Counted from the stretch's first letter, positions 1 to 10,434 are shown. The stretch is 64,000 bases of DNA from Phytobacter palmae (GCA_900112785.1 FONB01000009.1:124001-188000); one strand, 5' to 3'. The notes: a model not told the origin generated them from the sequence alone. Translations and numbers: made by a program.

Positions 1-294
1 TTCAACATCGTATGGCAGCGTCTGCCGACAGTGCTGGAAAAAGTGGGCATGAAGGTGACCGACAGCACGCGCTCTACCGGCAGCGTTGCGGTAACCTATA
101 AACCGCTGTCCGATAGCGCATGGCGCGATCTGGGCGCGCGTGACCCGGGCCTGGCGTCTGGCGACTATAAACTGCAGGTAGGTGATCTGGATAACCGCAG
201 TAGCCTCCAGTTTATCGACCCGAAAGGACATACGTTAACCCAGTCGCAAAACGATGCCCTGGTGGCAGCGTTTGAGGCCGCGTTTAACAAGTAA
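1..294 (+). CDS. bamC: Outer-membrane assembly lipoprotein BamC, C-terminal part only
   Basis: The reading frame is open from base 1, so the gene begins before the window and only the last 97 codons are present. BamC is a lipoprotein of the BAM complex, which inserts beta-barrel proteins into the outer membrane. The residues seen belong to the second helix-grip domain, including the stretch [19 protein letters not shown]. The full protein is about 344 residues in E. coli. The purC gene follows in the same direction, as in E. coli, with a terminator between them. The lipobox and N-terminal part cannot be seen. Confidence 0.9.
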   Translation, partial: FNIVWQRLPTVLEKVGMKVTDSTRSTGSVAVTYKPLSDSAWRDLGARDPGLASGDYKLQVGDLDNRSSLQFIDPKGHTLTQSQNDALVAAFEAAFNK

Positions 295-301
295 GAATAA
301 G

Positions 302-327
302 GGCCGGAAATCTCCGGCCTTTTTTTA
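302..327 (+). terminator. Rho-independent terminator after bamC
   Basis: A 7-bp perfect stem (GGCCGGA with TCCGGCC) around a 4-base loop is followed by an eight-base T run. It lies 8 bases after the bamC stop codon. Confidence 0.9.
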
Positions 328-335
328 TTTGGCTG

Positions 336-351
336 ACGCAAACGTGTGCGT
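336..351 (+). promoter_or_regulatory. PurR operator of purC
   Basis: ACGCAAACGTGTGCGT matches the 16-bp PurR palindrome ACGCAAACGTTTTCGT at 14 of 16 positions. It lies 67 bases before the purC start, just upstream of an A/T-rich -10-like element (TAAAAT, 357-362). PurR with hypoxanthine or guanine represses purC in E. coli. Repression here is inferred. Confidence 0.85.
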
Positions 352-402
352 CGGTGTAAAATAGCTTTTTTTAGTTAAATCATCACACCTGGAGTGACAA
401 AG

Positions 403-1116
403 ATGCAAAAGCAAGCTGAGTTGTATCGTGGCAAAGCGAAGACCGTATACAGCACGGAAAACCCGGACCTGTTGGTGCTCGAATTCCGCAATGATACGTC
501 AGCAGGGGACGGCGCGCGTATCGAGCAGTTCGAGCGTAAAGGCATGGTTAACAACAAATTCAACCATTTCATTATGAGCAAACTGGCAGAAGCGGGCATC
601 CCGACTCAGATGGAAGCGTTGTTGTCCGATACCGAATGTCTGGTGAAAAAGCTGGACATGGTACCGGTAGAGTGTGTGGTGCGTAACCGTGCTGCGGGTT
701 CGCTGGTAAAACGTTTAGGGATTGAAGAGGGGATCGAACTGAACCCGCCGTTATTCGATCTGTTCCTGAAAAACGATGCCATGCATGACCCGATGGTAAA
801 CGAGTCCTACTGCGAAACGTTTGGCTGGGTGAGCAAAGAGAACCTGGCGCGCATGAAAGAGCTTACTTACAAAGCGAACGATGTGTTGAAAAAACTGTTT
901 GATGACGCAGGCCTGATCCTGGTCGACTTCAAACTGGAGTTCGGTCTGTTCAAAGGCGAAGTGGTTCTGGGCGATGAGTTCTCTCCGGACGGTAGCCGTC
1001 TGTGGGACAAAGAAACGCTGGCAAAAATGGACAAAGACCGTTTCCGTCAGAGCCTGGGCGGCGTGATTGAAGCATACGAAGCCGTTGCCCATCGTCTGGG
1101 TGTTAAACTCGACTAA
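403..1116 (+). CDS. purC: SAICAR synthetase (phosphoribosylaminoimidazole-succinocarboxamide synthase)
   Basis: The cytosolic enzyme of de novo purine synthesis joins aspartate to CAIR using ATP and yields SAICAR. The 237-residue product has exactly the E. coli length, and nearly every block is recognisable: [11 protein letters not shown] at the N-terminus, [13 protein letters not shown] near residue 95, and LVDFKLEFG near 175. An upstream GTG at 394 would add three residues. The ATG at 403 is preferred because GGAG at 391-394 sits eight bases before it and the product then starts MQKQAELY like the known protein. The PurR box upstream indicates purine control. Confidence 0.97.
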   Translation: MQKQAELYRGKAKTVYSTENPDLLVLEFRNDTSAGDGARIEQFERKGMVNNKFNHFIMSKLAEAGIPTQMEALLSDTECLVKKLDMVPVECVVRNRAAGSLVKRLGIEEGIELNPPLFDLFLKNDAMHDPMVNESYCETFGWVSKENLARMKELTYKANDVLKKLFDDAGLILVDFKLEFGLFKGEVVLGDEFSPDGSRLWDKETLAKMDKDRFRQSLGGVIEAYEAVAHRLGVKLD

Positions 1117-1237
1117 GCGATAATACGTTGTAAGCCAGAGGGTGTCCGCATCCTCTGGTTCCCGCCTCTTTTTCTTATGGTAATCCTTCCCGCAACCGCC
1201 TACGATCATTATTAATACGTTAGATAATGAGGTGGTT

Positions 1238-2101
1238 ATGCGCTGGCAAGGGCGTCGTGAAAGTAACAATATTGAAGATCGGCGCGATGAATCGGGTGGA
1301 CCCGTTATTCGGGGGCCAGGATTTCGCCTGCCGGGCGGTAAGGGCGGCATTATTCTGTTGGTGATTGTGATTTTCGCCAGTTACTACGGCGTGGATTTAA
1401 CGGGCCTAATCACCGGGGAACCGGTTAATACCAGTTCTCAGCAGCGCTCCATCAGCCCGCAAGAAGATGAAGCGGCGAAATTCACCAGTGTTATCTTTGC
1501 GACGACCGAAGACACCTGGGGACAGCTTTTTGAAAAGATGGGGCGCCATTATCAGCAACCCAAACTGGTTATGTACCGTAACCGGATTACAACAGGCTGC
1601 GGTACCGGGCAATCCGTCATGGGGCCGTTTTATTGCCCTGCCGACAGTAAAGTCTATATTGATCTCTCCTTTTATGACGACATGAAGCACAAACTTGGGG
1701 CGAACGGTGATTTCGCTCAGGGATATGTTATTGCTCATGAAGTCGGACATCACGTGCAAAAATTACTCGGTACTGAGGCTAAGGTACGCCAGCTCCAGCA
1801 AAACGCGTCGCAAACCGAGGCCAATGCGTTATCGGTAGGTCTGGAATTGCAAGCCGATTGCTACGCCGGGGTCTGGGGACACAGCATGGAGCAGCAAGGC
1901 GTGTTAGATGCAGGCGATCTGGAAGAGGCGTTGAATGCGGCCACCGCAATGGGTGACGATCGCTTACAGAAACGCAGCCAGGGGCTGGTTATCCCCGATA
2001 CGTTCACACATGGCACCTCTGAACAGCGTTATAACTGGTTCAAACGCGGAATGGACAGCGGCGAACCGGCTCAGTGCGATACGTTTAGCGGTAAGCTGTG
2101 A
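1238..2101 (+). CDS. ypfJ: Putative neutral zinc metallopeptidase YpfJ
   Basis: This 287-residue protein has one predicted membrane helix near residues 38-53 ([16 protein letters not shown]), so it is likely anchored in the inner membrane with the C-terminal domain outside. The zinc-binding HExxH motif is present as HEVGHHVQ, with His167, Glu168 and His171. A later Glu in [13 protein letters not shown] probably supplies the third ligand. The substrate is not known for the family. The start at 1238 follows GAGGTGG and gives the usual MRWQGRRES beginning. It stands between purC and tmcA, as in E. coli. Confidence 0.93.
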   Translation: MRWQGRRESNNIEDRRDESGGPVIRGPGFRLPGGKGGIILLVIVIFASYYGVDLTGLITGEPVNTSSQQRSISPQEDEAAKFTSVIFATTEDTWGQLFEKMGRHYQQPKLVMYRNRITTGCGTGQSVMGPFYCPADSKVYIDLSFYDDMKHKLGANGDFAQGYVIAHEVGHHVQKLLGTEAKVRQLQQNASQTEANALSVGLELQADCYAGVWGHSMEQQGVLDAGDLEEALNAATAMGDDRLQKRSQGLVIPDTFTHGTSEQRYNWFKRGMDSGEPAQCDTFSGKL

Positions 2102-2123
2102 TGTTGCAAGCCAGGACATGTGA

Positions 2124-4133
2124 ATGTCATTAGCAGCCTTATGCGCCCGCATGGCAGACGAGGGGATCCGACGTTTGCTGGTTATCGCGGATGAGGATGA
2201 GGCGTGTCTGCGGCAGGCTAATGATCTTCGGGTTTTATTACCCGGCGACTGGCTGTGGGTGGGTGAAGCAACCGACTGGCCTCTCCACTGCGCGCCGCGG
2301 GCGCTAACCACACTGCTTGGCCGCGAATTCACCCATGCCGTGCTGGATGCCCGTTACGGTTTTGATGTCGCCGCGCTGGCAGCGCTCAGTGGTACGCTGA
2401 AACCGGGCAGTTTTCTGGTCTTGCTTACACCGCCGCTGGATGCATGGGCGCAACGGCCTGATAACGACAGTTGTCGCTGGAGTGATACCGCCGAGCCGAT
2501 TGCCACACCGCGCTTTGTTGAACACTTTTGTCGGGCACTGCGCCAGGACGAAAATGTCATTCTCTGGTCACACTCATATTCATTCTCTTTGCCTGCGTTT
2601 TCTGCACGTCCTGCCTGGCACGTAGCGACAGGCGCGCCCGAACGGGAACAGGCGGAGGTTCTGGCTGAACTTGCCGCTATGCCGCCAGGCGTTATGGTAG
2701 TGACGGCACCGCGCGGGCGAGGGAAATCAGCACTGGCGGGTATGCATCTTGCGCGTCTGGCGACGCAGGCCATCGTTACCGCGCCGGGGCGTGCTGCAAC
2801 CGATGTACTGGCATCCTATGCCGGAGAGATTAATTTTATGGCTCCGGATGCCTTACTGGCGCACATTATCCATGGTCAGCCTCTGGCCGACTGGTTAATT
2901 GTCGATGAGGCGGCGGCCATTCCTGGGCCGCTGCTGACAACGCTCGTTTCAGCTTTCCGTTATGTATTGTTAACCACCACGGTACAGGGTTACGAAGGTA
3001 CCGGGCAGGGCTTCTTACTGAAATTCTGTGCTGGTTTTCCTCATCTCATTCATCGCGAGTTGCATACGCCACTGCGCTGGGCAGAAGGCTGTCCACTGGA
3101 AGCGTTTATCAGCACGGTATTGTTATTTGACGATGCGTCGGCGCTGGCGCAACCGGTGGGCGAGGCGACGACCCTTTCGCTCGAACAATCTGCGTGGTCT
3201 ACACAACCCTCGCTTCCGGCGGCGCTCTATCGACTGCTTACCAGCGCCCATTACCGCACCTCTCCTCTGGATTTGCGTCGTATGATGGATGCGCCAGGGC
3301 AACATTTCTGGCTCACGAAAACCCCTGGTGCATTACTGGCAGCGCTCTGGCTGGTGGAAGAGGGGGGATTGTCCGCCGGACTCAGTCGGGCGGTCTGGGC
3401 GGGATTTCGTCGTCCTCGCGGTAATCTGGTGGCGCAGTCGCTGGCAGCCCACGGTGGCAGTCCGCTTGCGGCGACGTTGCGCGGCTTACGCGTGAGCCGT
3501 ATTGCGGTCCATCCGTCACGTCAGCGGGAAGGGCTGGGGCAGGCATTAATTGCGCATGCCCGTCAGCATGTGACGGGTTGTGATTATCTCTCGGTGAGTT
3601 TCGGCTACACGGCCGCGCTGTGGGATTTCTGGCAGCGATGCGGCTTCCACCTTGTCAGACTTGGCAGCCATCGGGAGGCCAGCAGTGGCTGCTATACCGC
3701 CATGGCCCTGCTACCGCTGACGGCAGCAGGGCAGGCACTGGTAGACAATGAGCAGCGCAGACTGGCGCGGGATTTACCCTGGCTTGATGCCTGGAGAGGG
3801 GAAAAGTTACCGCTGGCCGTCAATCCACAGACTACCCTTAATGATGATGACTGGCAGGAGCTGGCCGGGTTTGCGTTTGCCCATCGCCCGCTTTCTTCGG
3901 CAACAGGGGCGTTGCAACGATTGCTGATGCAGGTTGATTTGCCCCTCAACGCATTACGGATGCAGCTTACTGAGAAGCGCAGTGAGGCAGATATCTGTCG
4001 TGTACGGGGCCTTTCGGGGCGTAAAGCCTTACTTGTAACGCAGCGCCAGGAAGCCGCTTCGGCGCTGTCTTTACTCGACCCTGAGCAGACAATTTTGCTG
4101 AAAGAGCAGGTTCGCCAACTGCAATTTTTTTAA
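2124..4133 (+). CDS. tmcA: tRNA(Met) cytidine acetyltransferase TmcA
   Basis: TmcA makes N4-acetylcytidine at the wobble position of elongator tRNA-Met using acetyl-CoA and ATP. At 669 residues it matches the E. coli enzyme (671). Order of domains: an N-terminal DUF1726 region; an RNA-helicase-like ATPase with Walker A GRGKSALAG near residue 198 and Walker B DWLIVDEAAAIP near 260; a GNAT acetyltransferase domain with SRIAVHPSRQREGLGQALI near 465; and a tRNA-binding tail. AGGA seven bases before the ATG supports the start. An in-frame stop directly before it rules out a longer N-terminus. The N-terminal third differs from E. coli more than the catalytic parts. Confidence 0.95.
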   Translation: MSLAALCARMADEGIRRLLVIADEDEACLRQANDLRVLLPGDWLWVGEATDWPLHCAPRALTTLLGREFTHAVLDARYGFDVAALAALSGTLKPGSFLVLLTPPLDAWAQRPDNDSCRWSDTAEPIATPRFVEHFCRALRQDENVILWSHSYSFSLPAFSARPAWHVATGAPEREQAEVLAELAAMPPGVMVVTAPRGRGKSALAGMHLARLATQAIVTAPGRAATDVLASYAGEINFMAPDALLAHIIHGQPLADWLIVDEAAAIPGPLLTTLVSAFRYVLLTTTVQGYEGTGQGFLLKFCAGFPHLIHRELHTPLRWAEGCPLEAFISTVLLFDDASALAQPVGEATTLSLEQSAWSTQPSLPAALYRLLTSAHYRTSPLDLRRMMDAPGQHFWLTKTPGALLAALWLVEEGGLSAGLSRAVWAGFRRPRGNLVAQSLAAHGGSPLAATLRGLRVSRIAVHPSRQREGLGQALIAHARQHVTGCDYLSVSFGYTAALWDFWQRCGFHLVRLGSHREASSGCYTAMALLPLTAAGQALVDNEQRRLARDLPWLDAWRGEKLPLAVNPQTTLNDDDWQELAGFAFAHRPLSSATGALQRLLMQVDLPLNALRMQLTEKRSEADICRVRGLSGRKALLVTQRQEAASALSLLDPEQTILLKEQVRQLQFF

Positions 4134-4210
4134 CTAACTCATTCAGTTAAATGGCATGGTGATTATTCCTCCCCGGCGTAAACTGCAGGCAACGAATTAA
4201 GGAGACCGCC

Positions 4211-4906
4211 ATGAAACATGACCATTTTGTTGTTCAACAACCGGAAAGCGCCGCGAAACAATTATTGCTGTTCTTTCATGGCGTTGGCGATAACCCGGCA
4301 AACATGGGGCAGATAGCCCGCTACTTCGCGCCGCTGTTTCCGGAAGCGATGATTGTCAGCGTCGGGGGGACAGAACCCTGTGGACCGACCGGACGTCAGT
4401 GGTTCTCTGTGCAGGGTGTTACCGAAGAGAATCGTCAGGCGCGTATTGATGCCATCATGCCGGTATTTATTGAAACGGTTCGCTACTGGCAACAGCAAAG
4501 CGGCGTTAGCGCACTGGCCACCGCCCTGATTGGTTTCTCGCAAGGCTCCATCATGGCGCTGGAAGGGGTTAAAGCGCAGCCTGATTTGGCATCCCGCGTA
4601 ATCGCTTTTAATGGTCGCTACGCCAGCCTGCCGCAAACGGCCTCGACGGCATCGACTATCCACCTGATTCACGGTGGTGAAGACCGTGTCATTGATTTGG
4701 CGCATGCGGTTGCCGCTCAGGAAGCGCTACTGCGTGCAGGCGGCGATGTGACGCTCGATATTGTTGAGGATTTAGGGCATGCGATAGATGATCGCAGTTT
4801 ACAGTTCGCCCTTGACCATCTGCGTTATACCGTACCTAAGCACTATTTTGATGAAGCGCTGAGCGGCGGTAAACCGGACGATGATGACATTATTGAATTG
4901 ATTTAA
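4211..4906 (+). CDS. ypfH: Carboxylesterase YpfH (alpha/beta hydrolase)
   Basis: This is a 231-residue serine esterase of the dienelactone hydrolase/phospholipase-carboxylesterase type. The nucleophile elbow GFSQGS places Ser110 at the active site. FFHGVGDNP near residue 17 forms the oxyanion region. HGGEDRVI (Asp) and LGHAID (His) complete the triad. E. coli YpfH (232 residues) acts on short-chain esters; its natural substrate is unknown. AAGGAGA before the ATG supports the start. It is convergent with ypfN across a hairpin. Confidence 0.93.
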   Translation: MKHDHFVVQQPESAAKQLLLFFHGVGDNPANMGQIARYFAPLFPEAMIVSVGGTEPCGPTGRQWFSVQGVTEENRQARIDAIMPVFIETVRYWQQQSGVSALATALIGFSQGSIMALEGVKAQPDLASRVIAFNGRYASLPQTASTASTIHLIHGGEDRVIDLAHAVAAQEALLRAGGDVTLDIVEDLGHAIDDRSLQFALDHLRYTVPKHYFDEALSGGKPDDDDIIELI

Positions 4907-4914
4907 TTAAAACA

Positions 4915-4940
4915 TGCCCGGCGCGCACTGCGGCCGGGCA
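4915..4940 (-). terminator. GC-rich hairpin between convergent ypfH and ypfN
   Basis: TGCCCGGC pairs with GCCGGGCA around a 10-base loop, between two convergent stop codons. The flanking T-rich tract (minus strand, ATGTTTTAATT) makes it a plausible terminator for the ypfN side. There is no clear U run on the plus strand. A REP-like element is an alternative. Confidence 0.6.
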
Positions 4941-4952
4941 GATCAGGCGGGG

Positions 4953-5150
4953 TTACTTTTTCTGGTCTTTTTTCGGCCAGTCGTCCTCATCATCCCACTT
5001 ATCGTTAAAATCACGATGCGGCGGTAGATCGGGTTTGTTGGCGAGAAATTTTTTGTGATCGACACGTTTGAGATCTTTGATCACGTTCAGCAGTACGCCG
5101 AGTAAAAAAACCAGCACCAGAATCCACCAGTATTTCGCTAGCCAGTCCAT
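4953..5150 (-). CDS. ypfN: Small membrane protein YpfN (UPF0370 family)
   Basis: The 65-residue protein has one N-terminal membrane helix (residues 5-23, [18 protein letters not shown]). A charged tail follows, rich in Asp, Lys and Pro and containing [13 protein letters not shown]. It is almost identical to E. coli YpfN, whose function is unknown. It is the last gene of a compact minus-strand run yffB-dapE-ypfN, 13 bases after dapE, so cotranscription is likely. Confidence 0.93.
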   Translation of the reverse strand: MDWLAKYWWILVLVFLLGVLLNVIKDLKRVDHKKFLANKPDLPPHRDFNDKWDDEDDWPKKDQKK

Positions 5151-5163
5151 GCGTCCCTCCCCG

Positions 5164-6291
5164 TCAGGCGATGAGTTGTTCCATAATGCGTTGATACATA
5201 CGCGCGAGCAGCTGTAAATCGGCAGCGTTCACACATTCATTGATTTTATGAATAGTGGCGTTAACCGGCCCCAGTTCCACGACCTGTGCACCCATACGCG
5301 CAATAAAGCGACCATCTGATGTACCGCCAGTGGTTAACAGCTGCGGTTTAATCTCATTATAGTGCTCAACGGCGTTAACCACCGCATCCACCAGCTTGCC
5401 GCGACCAGTAAGGAAAGGCTGACCAGAAAGCCACCAGTCAATGGTGTAGCGTAACTGATGCTTCTCCAGCAGTGCGGCAACGCGTTCTTTGATCATCGCA
5501 TCGGTAAGCTCGGTGCTAAAGCGGAAATTAAACTGCAGGTAAAGATCGCCCGGAATTACGTTGTTGCTGCCGGTGCCTGCCTGAATATTCGCGACCTGCA
5601 TGCTGGTCGGCGGAAAATATTCATTACCCTGATCCCATTCGATCGCCACCAGCTCATTGAGCATCGGCGCCGCGCGATGTACCGGGTTATCGGCCAGATG
5701 CGGATAGGCGACATGGCCCTGCACCCCGTGAATGGTTAAGTTACAGGTCAGCGACCCGCGACGGCCATTTTTGACCACATCGCCCACCACTTCGGTACTG
5801 GATGGTTCGCCCACCAGACAGTAGTCCAGGCGCTCGTTGCGCGCCATTAAGGCTTCAACCACTTTCACCGTGCCGTTTGCAGCGCTGGCCTCTTCATCAG
5901 ACGTGATGAGAAACGCCAGACGGCCTTTGTGATTTGGGTGAGTCGCAACAAAACGTTCAGCGGCGACAACCATGGCCGCCAGTGAGCCTTTCATGTCGGC
6001 CGCGCCGCGACCAAACAGCATGCCATCGCGGATGGTCGGTTCAAACGGTGGATTGATCCAGCGGTCTGCATCACCGGAAGGCACAACGTCAGTGTGTCCG
6101 GCGAAGGCCAGCGTTTCACCTTGTCCACGCCATGCCCAGAAATTCAGTGTGTCGCCAAAATTCATCGGCTCAATGGTAAAACCGATGGCGCGAAGACGTT
6201 CGATCATTAACGCCTGACACCCTGCGTCATCGGGGCTCAGAGAAGGGCGACGAATAAGCTGTTGCGTCAGCTCAATAACCGGGCACGACAT
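5164..6291 (-). CDS. dapE: Succinyl-diaminopimelate desuccinylase
   Basis: DapE hydrolyses N-succinyl-L,L-diaminopimelate to succinate and L,L-DAP, a step towards lysine and peptidoglycan DAP. The 375-residue length equals the E. coli enzyme. Dinuclear zinc ligands of the M20 family are visible: AGHTDVVP (His and Asp near 67-69), GRGAADMKG (Asp near 100), TSDEEASA (catalytic Glu near 134), GEPSST (Glu near 163) and the late His in ATIHKINE. The start lies three bases after the yffB stop, so the genes form one operon. Confidence 0.97.
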   Translation of the reverse strand: MSCPVIELTQQLIRRPSLSPDDAGCQALMIERLRAIGFTIEPMNFGDTLNFWAWRGQGETLAFAGHTDVVPSGDADRWINPPFEPTIRDGMLFGRGAADMKGSLAAMVVAAERFVATHPNHKGRLAFLITSDEEASAANGTVKVVEALMARNERLDYCLVGEPSSTEVVGDVVKNGRRGSLTCNLTIHGVQGHVAYPHLADNPVHRAAPMLNELVAIEWDQGNEYFPPTSMQVANIQAGTGSNNVIPGDLYLQFNFRFSTELTDAMIKERVAALLEKHQLRYTIDWWLSGQPFLTGRGKLVDAVVNAVEHYNEIKPQLLTTGGTSDGRFIARMGAQVVELGPVNATIHKINECVNAADLQLLARMYQRIMEQLIA

Positions 6292-6294
6292 AAA

Positions 6295-6651
6295 CTACAC
6301 CTCGTTGATAAACGTCTCATAACTGGATTCATTGAAACCCAGCAGCATAGGCTTACCGGGCGCGCAGAGCAATGGGCGTTTGATAATTGCCGGCATTTCT
6401 AACATCAGCGCGGCTGCGGAATCCGCGTTTGTAATGGTTGCGCGCAGCGATTCATCCAGTTTGCGCCAGGTGGTCCCCCGGGTATTCAGCAACGCTTCCC
6501 ACCCCAGTTCTGCAATAAATTGCTGCAATAGATCGGCATCAAGGCCGTCTGCGCGGTAGTCGTGAAACCGATAATCGACCTGATGCGCTTCCAGCCAGCG
6601 ACGGGCTTTTTTGATGGTGTCGCAATTTTTGATGCCAAACAGAGTGAGCAT
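6295..6651 (-). CDS. yffB: ArsC-family protein YffB
   Basis: The 118-residue protein has the Spx/ArsC thioredoxin-like fold, with [15 protein letters not shown] at residues 5-19. It has only one cysteine in the N-terminal redox position (Cys10). The later [13 protein letters not shown] resembles the arsenate reductase region. Family members act as glutathione-dependent thiol reductases, but true arsenate reductase activity is not established for YffB. It is the first gene of the yffB-dapE-ypfN run, as in E. coli. Confidence 0.92.
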   Translation of the reverse strand: MLTLFGIKNCDTIKKARRWLEAHQVDYRFHDYRADGLDADLLQQFIAELGWEALLNTRGTTWRKLDESLRATITNADSAAALMLEMPAIIKRPLLCAPGKPMLLGFNESSYETFINEV

Positions 6652-7102
6652 AGTGAATCCTTTTGTCTTATCTTTGGTTAATTGCCCAATAAATTAGAAT
6701 AATGTTGGGCGAAGAAACATATAATATCATTTCATTCGCAGGGTAATCATACTTCCGGTTATTAAATTTAGCCGCCAGGGTTTGCCATCAGCAATATGTA
6801 CAAGTTTGAAGAAATACTAAGGGTGATAATTAATATCGTAAAAATGATCTCATCCGAAAGCCTGACCAGGTGGTTAAATAAACAAAAAATTCACCTGATG
6901 GCAAAAAATCATCTAATTGGCTACTCCAGAGATACATTCTGACTACAGCGTAATGACGCTGTGGCCCAGCATACATCAGGGGTGAGACGAAATGTTTCTG
7001 AATGTTGCTATCGCTCACATTAAATAGCCGAATATTGGTGCATAGTTATTTCGTCGATGCAAATACTATGAGAGGCCAATCAAAGTAATTGGCTGAAATA
7101 TC
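6652..7102. other. A/T-rich intergenic region between yffB and ypfM
   Basis: About 450 bases between divergent genes. I see small inverted repeats but no credible gene: CAGCGT with ACGCTG around 6948-6963, and GCCAAT with ATTGGC around 7076-7093. A 62-codon minus-strand frame (6830-7018) lacks a ribosome site. The yffB promoter should lie near the left end. Confidence 0.5.
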
Positions 7103-7131
7103 TTCACAGCGATGTCGGGTTCTCGTAGAAT
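7103..7131 (+). promoter_or_regulatory. Predicted sigma-70 promoter of ypfM
   Basis: TTCACA (7103-7108) and TAGAAT (7126-7131) are separated by exactly 17 bases, each matching five of six consensus bases. A start near 7138 would give a leader of about 20 bases before ypfM. Confidence 0.7.
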
Positions 7132-7156
7132 ACGCATAATAATAAGAGAGGTAGTT

Positions 7157-7216
7157 ATGATTGAACGTGAACTGGGGAACTGGAAAGACTTTATCGAAGG
7201 CATGCTTCGTAAATAA
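7157..7216 (+). CDS. ypfM: 19-residue small protein YpfM
   Basis: The frame reads MIERELGNWKDFIEGMLRK, which matches E. coli YpfM except at one residue as I recall it. The product is an acidic/basic amphipathic peptide with no membrane segment. AGAGAGG ends five bases before the ATG. The gene has its own predicted promoter at 7103-7131 and a strong terminator at 7286-7314, giving a transcript of about 175 bases. It stands between yffB and acrD as in E. coli. Its function is not known. Confidence 0.92.
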   Translation: MIERELGNWKDFIEGMLRK

Positions 7217-7285
7217 TTTCCAGAGGAATCATAAAAGCAGTGATTGCTTAAAACGATAAAAGTGTGAAATTAATCATGCAGTAAA

Positions 7286-7314
7286 AGGCGACCTCATCAG
7301 GTCGCCTTTTTATT
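7286..7314. terminator. Bidirectional terminator between ypfM and acrD
   Basis: AGGCGACCT pairs perfectly with AGGTCGCCT around CATC. T runs follow on the plus strand, and AAAA before the stem supplies a U run for the minus strand. It ends both ypfM and acrD transcripts. Confidence 0.93.
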
Positions 7315-7320
7315 TGATCA

Positions 7321-10300
7321 TTATTCCTGACGTTCTTTCAGCGGGAAGCGTCGTCTGACCAGCACAAAGAACAGAGGAACAAAGAAGATAGCCAGCACGG
7401 TTGCTGAAATCATCCCGCCCATTACCCCGGTGCCCACTGCATGCTGGCTACCGGAGCCTGCGCCTGTACTGGTTGCCATTGGCAAAACGCCAAAGACGAA
7501 GGCCAGAGAGGTCATCAGGATAGGGCGCAGACGCTGACGGCAGGCATGCAGTGTGGCAGAAAGCAGATCCTGACCTTTCTGGTTCATTTCGTTGGCGAAC
7601 TCGACAATCAGGATGGCGTTCTTCGCCGACAGTCCGATAACCGTCAACAGACCCACCTGAAAGTAGACGTCATTTTCCAGCCCACGCATCCAGGTGGCGA
7701 GCAGAGCACCAATGACCCCGAGCGGCACGACCAGCATCACCGAGAAGGGCACTGACCAGCTTTCATACAGCGCGGCCAGACAGAGGAATACCACCAGCAG
7801 AGAGATAGCATAAAGCGCCGGTGCCTGTGAGCCTGATAAACGCTCCTGGTAGGACATTGCCGTCCACTCCAGACCGAAGCCTCCGGGAATCTGGCTAACC
7901 AGTTTTTCCATGGTATCCATGGCCGTACCGGTACTGATGCCTGGTGCCGCTTCACCCACAATCTCTACTGCCGCATAGCCGTTGTAGCGTTCCAGACGCG
8001 GAGAGCCGGTTTCCCAGTGTGACGAAGCAAAGGCAGAGAAGGGCACCATACCGCCGCTGCTGTTGCGTACATACCAGAGGTTAATGTCACCTGGCAGCAT
8101 GCGGTATTTTGCTGCTGACTGGACGTAGACTTTCTTCACGCGGCCGCGGTCCATAAAGTCATTCACATAACTCGAACCCCAGGCGGTTTGCAGCGTGTCA
8201 TTGATATCATCAATTGAAACCCCCAACGCCTGCGCTTTACGTTGATCAATATCTACCTGTAATTGCGGGCTGTCATCGAGGCCGTTGTGACGCACGCGAG
8301 TCAGCATCTTATTGCTGTCGGTCATTTGAATCAGTTTGTCGCGCGCCGCCATCAGCGCGTCGTGCCCGGCCCCGGCGTGATCCTGCAATTCCATATCGAA
8401 ACCAGCAGAGCTGCCCAGCCCACTGATTGCCGGAGGGCTACTGGCAATGACACGGGCCTCCTTGATATCGCGAAACGCTTTGGTGGCACGTTCAATGATG
8501 GCAAAGGAGCTTCCTGTTTTTGGATCGCGTTCATCCCAGTCTTTCAGGCGTACAAACATACGTGCGACGTTCTGGCCGTTACCACCAGGGCCTGAACCGA
8601 CGGTAGCGAACACGGAGGCGACATTGTCCTTCTCGTGTCTGAAGAAGTAATCTTCAACCTTTTGCACCACCTTGAGTGTCTGCTGCTGCGTTGCGCCGCT
8701 TGGCAATTGGATGGATGCCAGAAACATTCCACGATCTTCAAGCGGTAAAAAAGACGTTGGCAGGCGCAGGAATAAAAACACCATTGCGCCCAGCAAAAAA
8801 ACGTAGAGCAGGATCCAGCGCAGGCTACGATGCAGAATTTTCGCTACGCCATTTTCGTAACGATCGGCATTGCGGTTAAACATGCGGTTAAAGGCGCCGA
8901 AGAAACCTTTTTCCCCATGATGCTCGCCTTTATGCAAAGGTTTTAGCAGCGTGGCACACAGGGCGGGCGTGAGGATCATCGCCACCAGTACCGATAGCAC
9001 CATGGCTGAAACGATAGTAATGGAGAACTGACGATAAATCGCCCCGGTGGTACCACCGAAGAACGCCATGGGGACAAATACCGCCGAAAGAACCATTGCG
9101 ATGCCCACCAGAGCACCCTGGATTTGCCCCATCGATTTTCGTGTCGCTTCCCTGGGCGAAAGGCCTTCCTCGCTCATGATACGTTCAACGTTTTCCACCA
9201 CCACAATTGCATCATCCACTAACAGGCCGATGGCGAGGACCATCGCAAACATGGTGAGGGTATTGATGCTATAGCCAAAGCCGTAGAGAACGGCGAATGT
9301 CCCCATCAACACCACCGGGACGGCAATGGTAGGAATGAGCGTCGCGCGGAAATTCTGCAAAAACAGATACATCACGAGGAAGACCAGCGCGATAGCTTCA
9401 AGCAGCGTTTTCACTACGTCGATGATGGATTCTTTAACGAAAGAGGTTGTCTCGTAGGCGACACGGTATTCCAGACCATGCGGAAAATATTGCGACAGTT
9501 CATCCAGCCGTTTCAGCACTAATTCCGAGGTCGCCATCTCATTCGCACCGGAGGCCAGCTTAATCCCAAGTCCGGAGGCGGCGAGACCGTTAAAGCGGCT
9601 CAGGAAGTCATACTTCTCCGCGCCCAGTTCAACCTCTGCGACATCGCCAAGGCGGACTTCTGAACCATCCTGATTGACCCGCAACGTGATATTACGAAAC
9701 TGCTGCGGTGTCTGGAGTAACGATTGTGAGTTAATCGAGGCGTTCAGCGCCTGACGGTCTACCGATGGTGATCCGCCAAGCTGACCAACAGCGACCTGGG
9801 CGTTCTGGGATTTAATCGCGCTGGTCACATCGTCGGTGGTCATCTGGTAGCTATTAAGCTTCGCTGGATCGAGCCAGATACGCATAGCATACTGCGAACC
9901 GTAGGCGTCGATATCGCCAACACCATTCACACGGCTTATGGGATCCTGAATATTACTGGCGACATAGTCGGCGATATCTTGTTTATCCATCGAGCCGTCG
10001 GTGGAGACAAACGCCAGCGTCAGGATGTTGGTATCTCCGGTTTTTCGTACCGTCACCCCCTGGTTCTGCACTGCCTGAGGTAGCTTACGCAGGGCAGATT
10101 GCAGCTGGTTTTGTACCTGCTGCACGGCCTCATCGGGGTCTGTGCCGGCGGTGAAACTGAGTGTAATCGTGGCCTGCCCGGCGCTACTACTCTGTGATGA
10201 CATATACATCAGATTATCGAGGCCGGTCATGTTCTGTTCGATAACCTGCGTTACGGTGTTTTCCAGCGTCTGGGCTGAAGCGCCAGGGTAGTTTGCGGTA

Positions 10301-10434
10301 ATACGGACATTAGGCGGGGCCAGGTTAGGGTATTGCTCTACCGGCAGAGAAATAATGGCAAGGGTTCCGGTCAAACAGATCAGGATCGCCAGTACCCACG
10401 CAAAAATGGGGCGATCAATAAAAAAATTCGCCAT
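7321..10434 (-). CDS. acrD: RND-type aminoglycoside/multidrug efflux pump AcrD
   Basis: AcrD is the inner-membrane trimeric proton-drug antiporter that works with AcrA and TolC and exports aminoglycosides, bile salts and novobiocin. The 1037-residue product matches the E. coli length. It has twelve membrane helices in two repeats. The N-terminal [14 protein letters not shown], the proton relay Asp pair in [17 protein letters not shown] near residue 407, and [19 protein letters not shown] near 940 (relay Lys) are all present. The ATG at 10434 is chosen because the protein then begins MANFF; an upstream TTG at 10443 is poorly placed. No local adaptor gene is present, consistent with AcrA being supplied from elsewhere. 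In E. coli acrD is induced by BaeR and CpxR. Confidence 0.97.
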   Translation of the reverse strand: MANFFIDRPIFAWVLAILICLTGTLAIISLPVEQYPNLAPPNVRITANYPGASAQTLENTVTQVIEQNMTGLDNLMYMSSQSSSAGQATITLSFTAGTDPDEAVQQVQNQLQSALRKLPQAVQNQGVTVRKTGDTNILTLAFVSTDGSMDKQDIADYVASNIQDPISRVNGVGDIDAYGSQYAMRIWLDPAKLNSYQMTTDDVTSAIKSQNAQVAVGQLGGSPSVDRQALNASINSQSLLQTPQQFRNITLRVNQDGSEVRLGDVAEVELGAEKYDFLSRFNGLAASGLGIKLASGANEMATSELVLKRLDELSQYFPHGLEYRVAYETTSFVKESIIDVVKTLLEAIALVFLVMYLFLQNFRATLIPTIAVPVVLMGTFAVLYGFGYSINTLTMFAMVLAIGLLVDDAIVVVENVERIMSEEGLSPREATRKSMGQIQGALVGIAMVLSAVFVPMAFFGGTTGAIYRQFSITIVSAMVLSVLVAMILTPALCATLLKPLHKGEHHGEKGFFGAFNRMFNRNADRYENGVAKILHRSLRWILLYVFLLGAMVFLFLRLPTSFLPLEDRGMFLASIQLPSGATQQQTLKVVQKVEDYFFRHEKDNVASVFATVGSGPGGNGQNVARMFVRLKDWDERDPKTGSSFAIIERATKAFRDIKEARVIASSPPAISGLGSSAGFDMELQDHAGAGHDALMAARDKLIQMTDSNKMLTRVRHNGLDDSPQLQVDIDQRKAQALGVSIDDINDTLQTAWGSSYVNDFMDRGRVKKVYVQSAAKYRMLPGDINLWYVRNSSGGMVPFSAFASSHWETGSPRLERYNGYAAVEIVGEAAPGISTGTAMDTMEKLVSQIPGGFGLEWTAMSYQERLSGSQAPALYAISLLVVFLCLAALYESWSVPFSVMLVVPLGVIGALLATWMRGLENDVYFQVGLLTVIGLSAKNAILIVEFANEMNQKGQDLLSATLHACRQRLRPILMTSLAFVFGVLPMATSTGAGSGSQHAVGTGVMGGMISATVLAIFFVPLFFVLVRRRFPLKERQE

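Noticed and set aside
394-402. Upstream GTG start for purC
   Set aside because: It overlaps the GGAG ribosome site itself; the ATG at 403 gives the known N-terminus.
751-1350. 199-codon minus-strand frame across purC and ypfJ
   Set aside because: Antisense to two conserved genes and without recognisable protein features.
6830-7018. 62-codon minus-strand frame between yffB and ypfM
   Set aside because: No ribosome site before its ATG and no family; A/T-rich spacer can give such a frame by chance.
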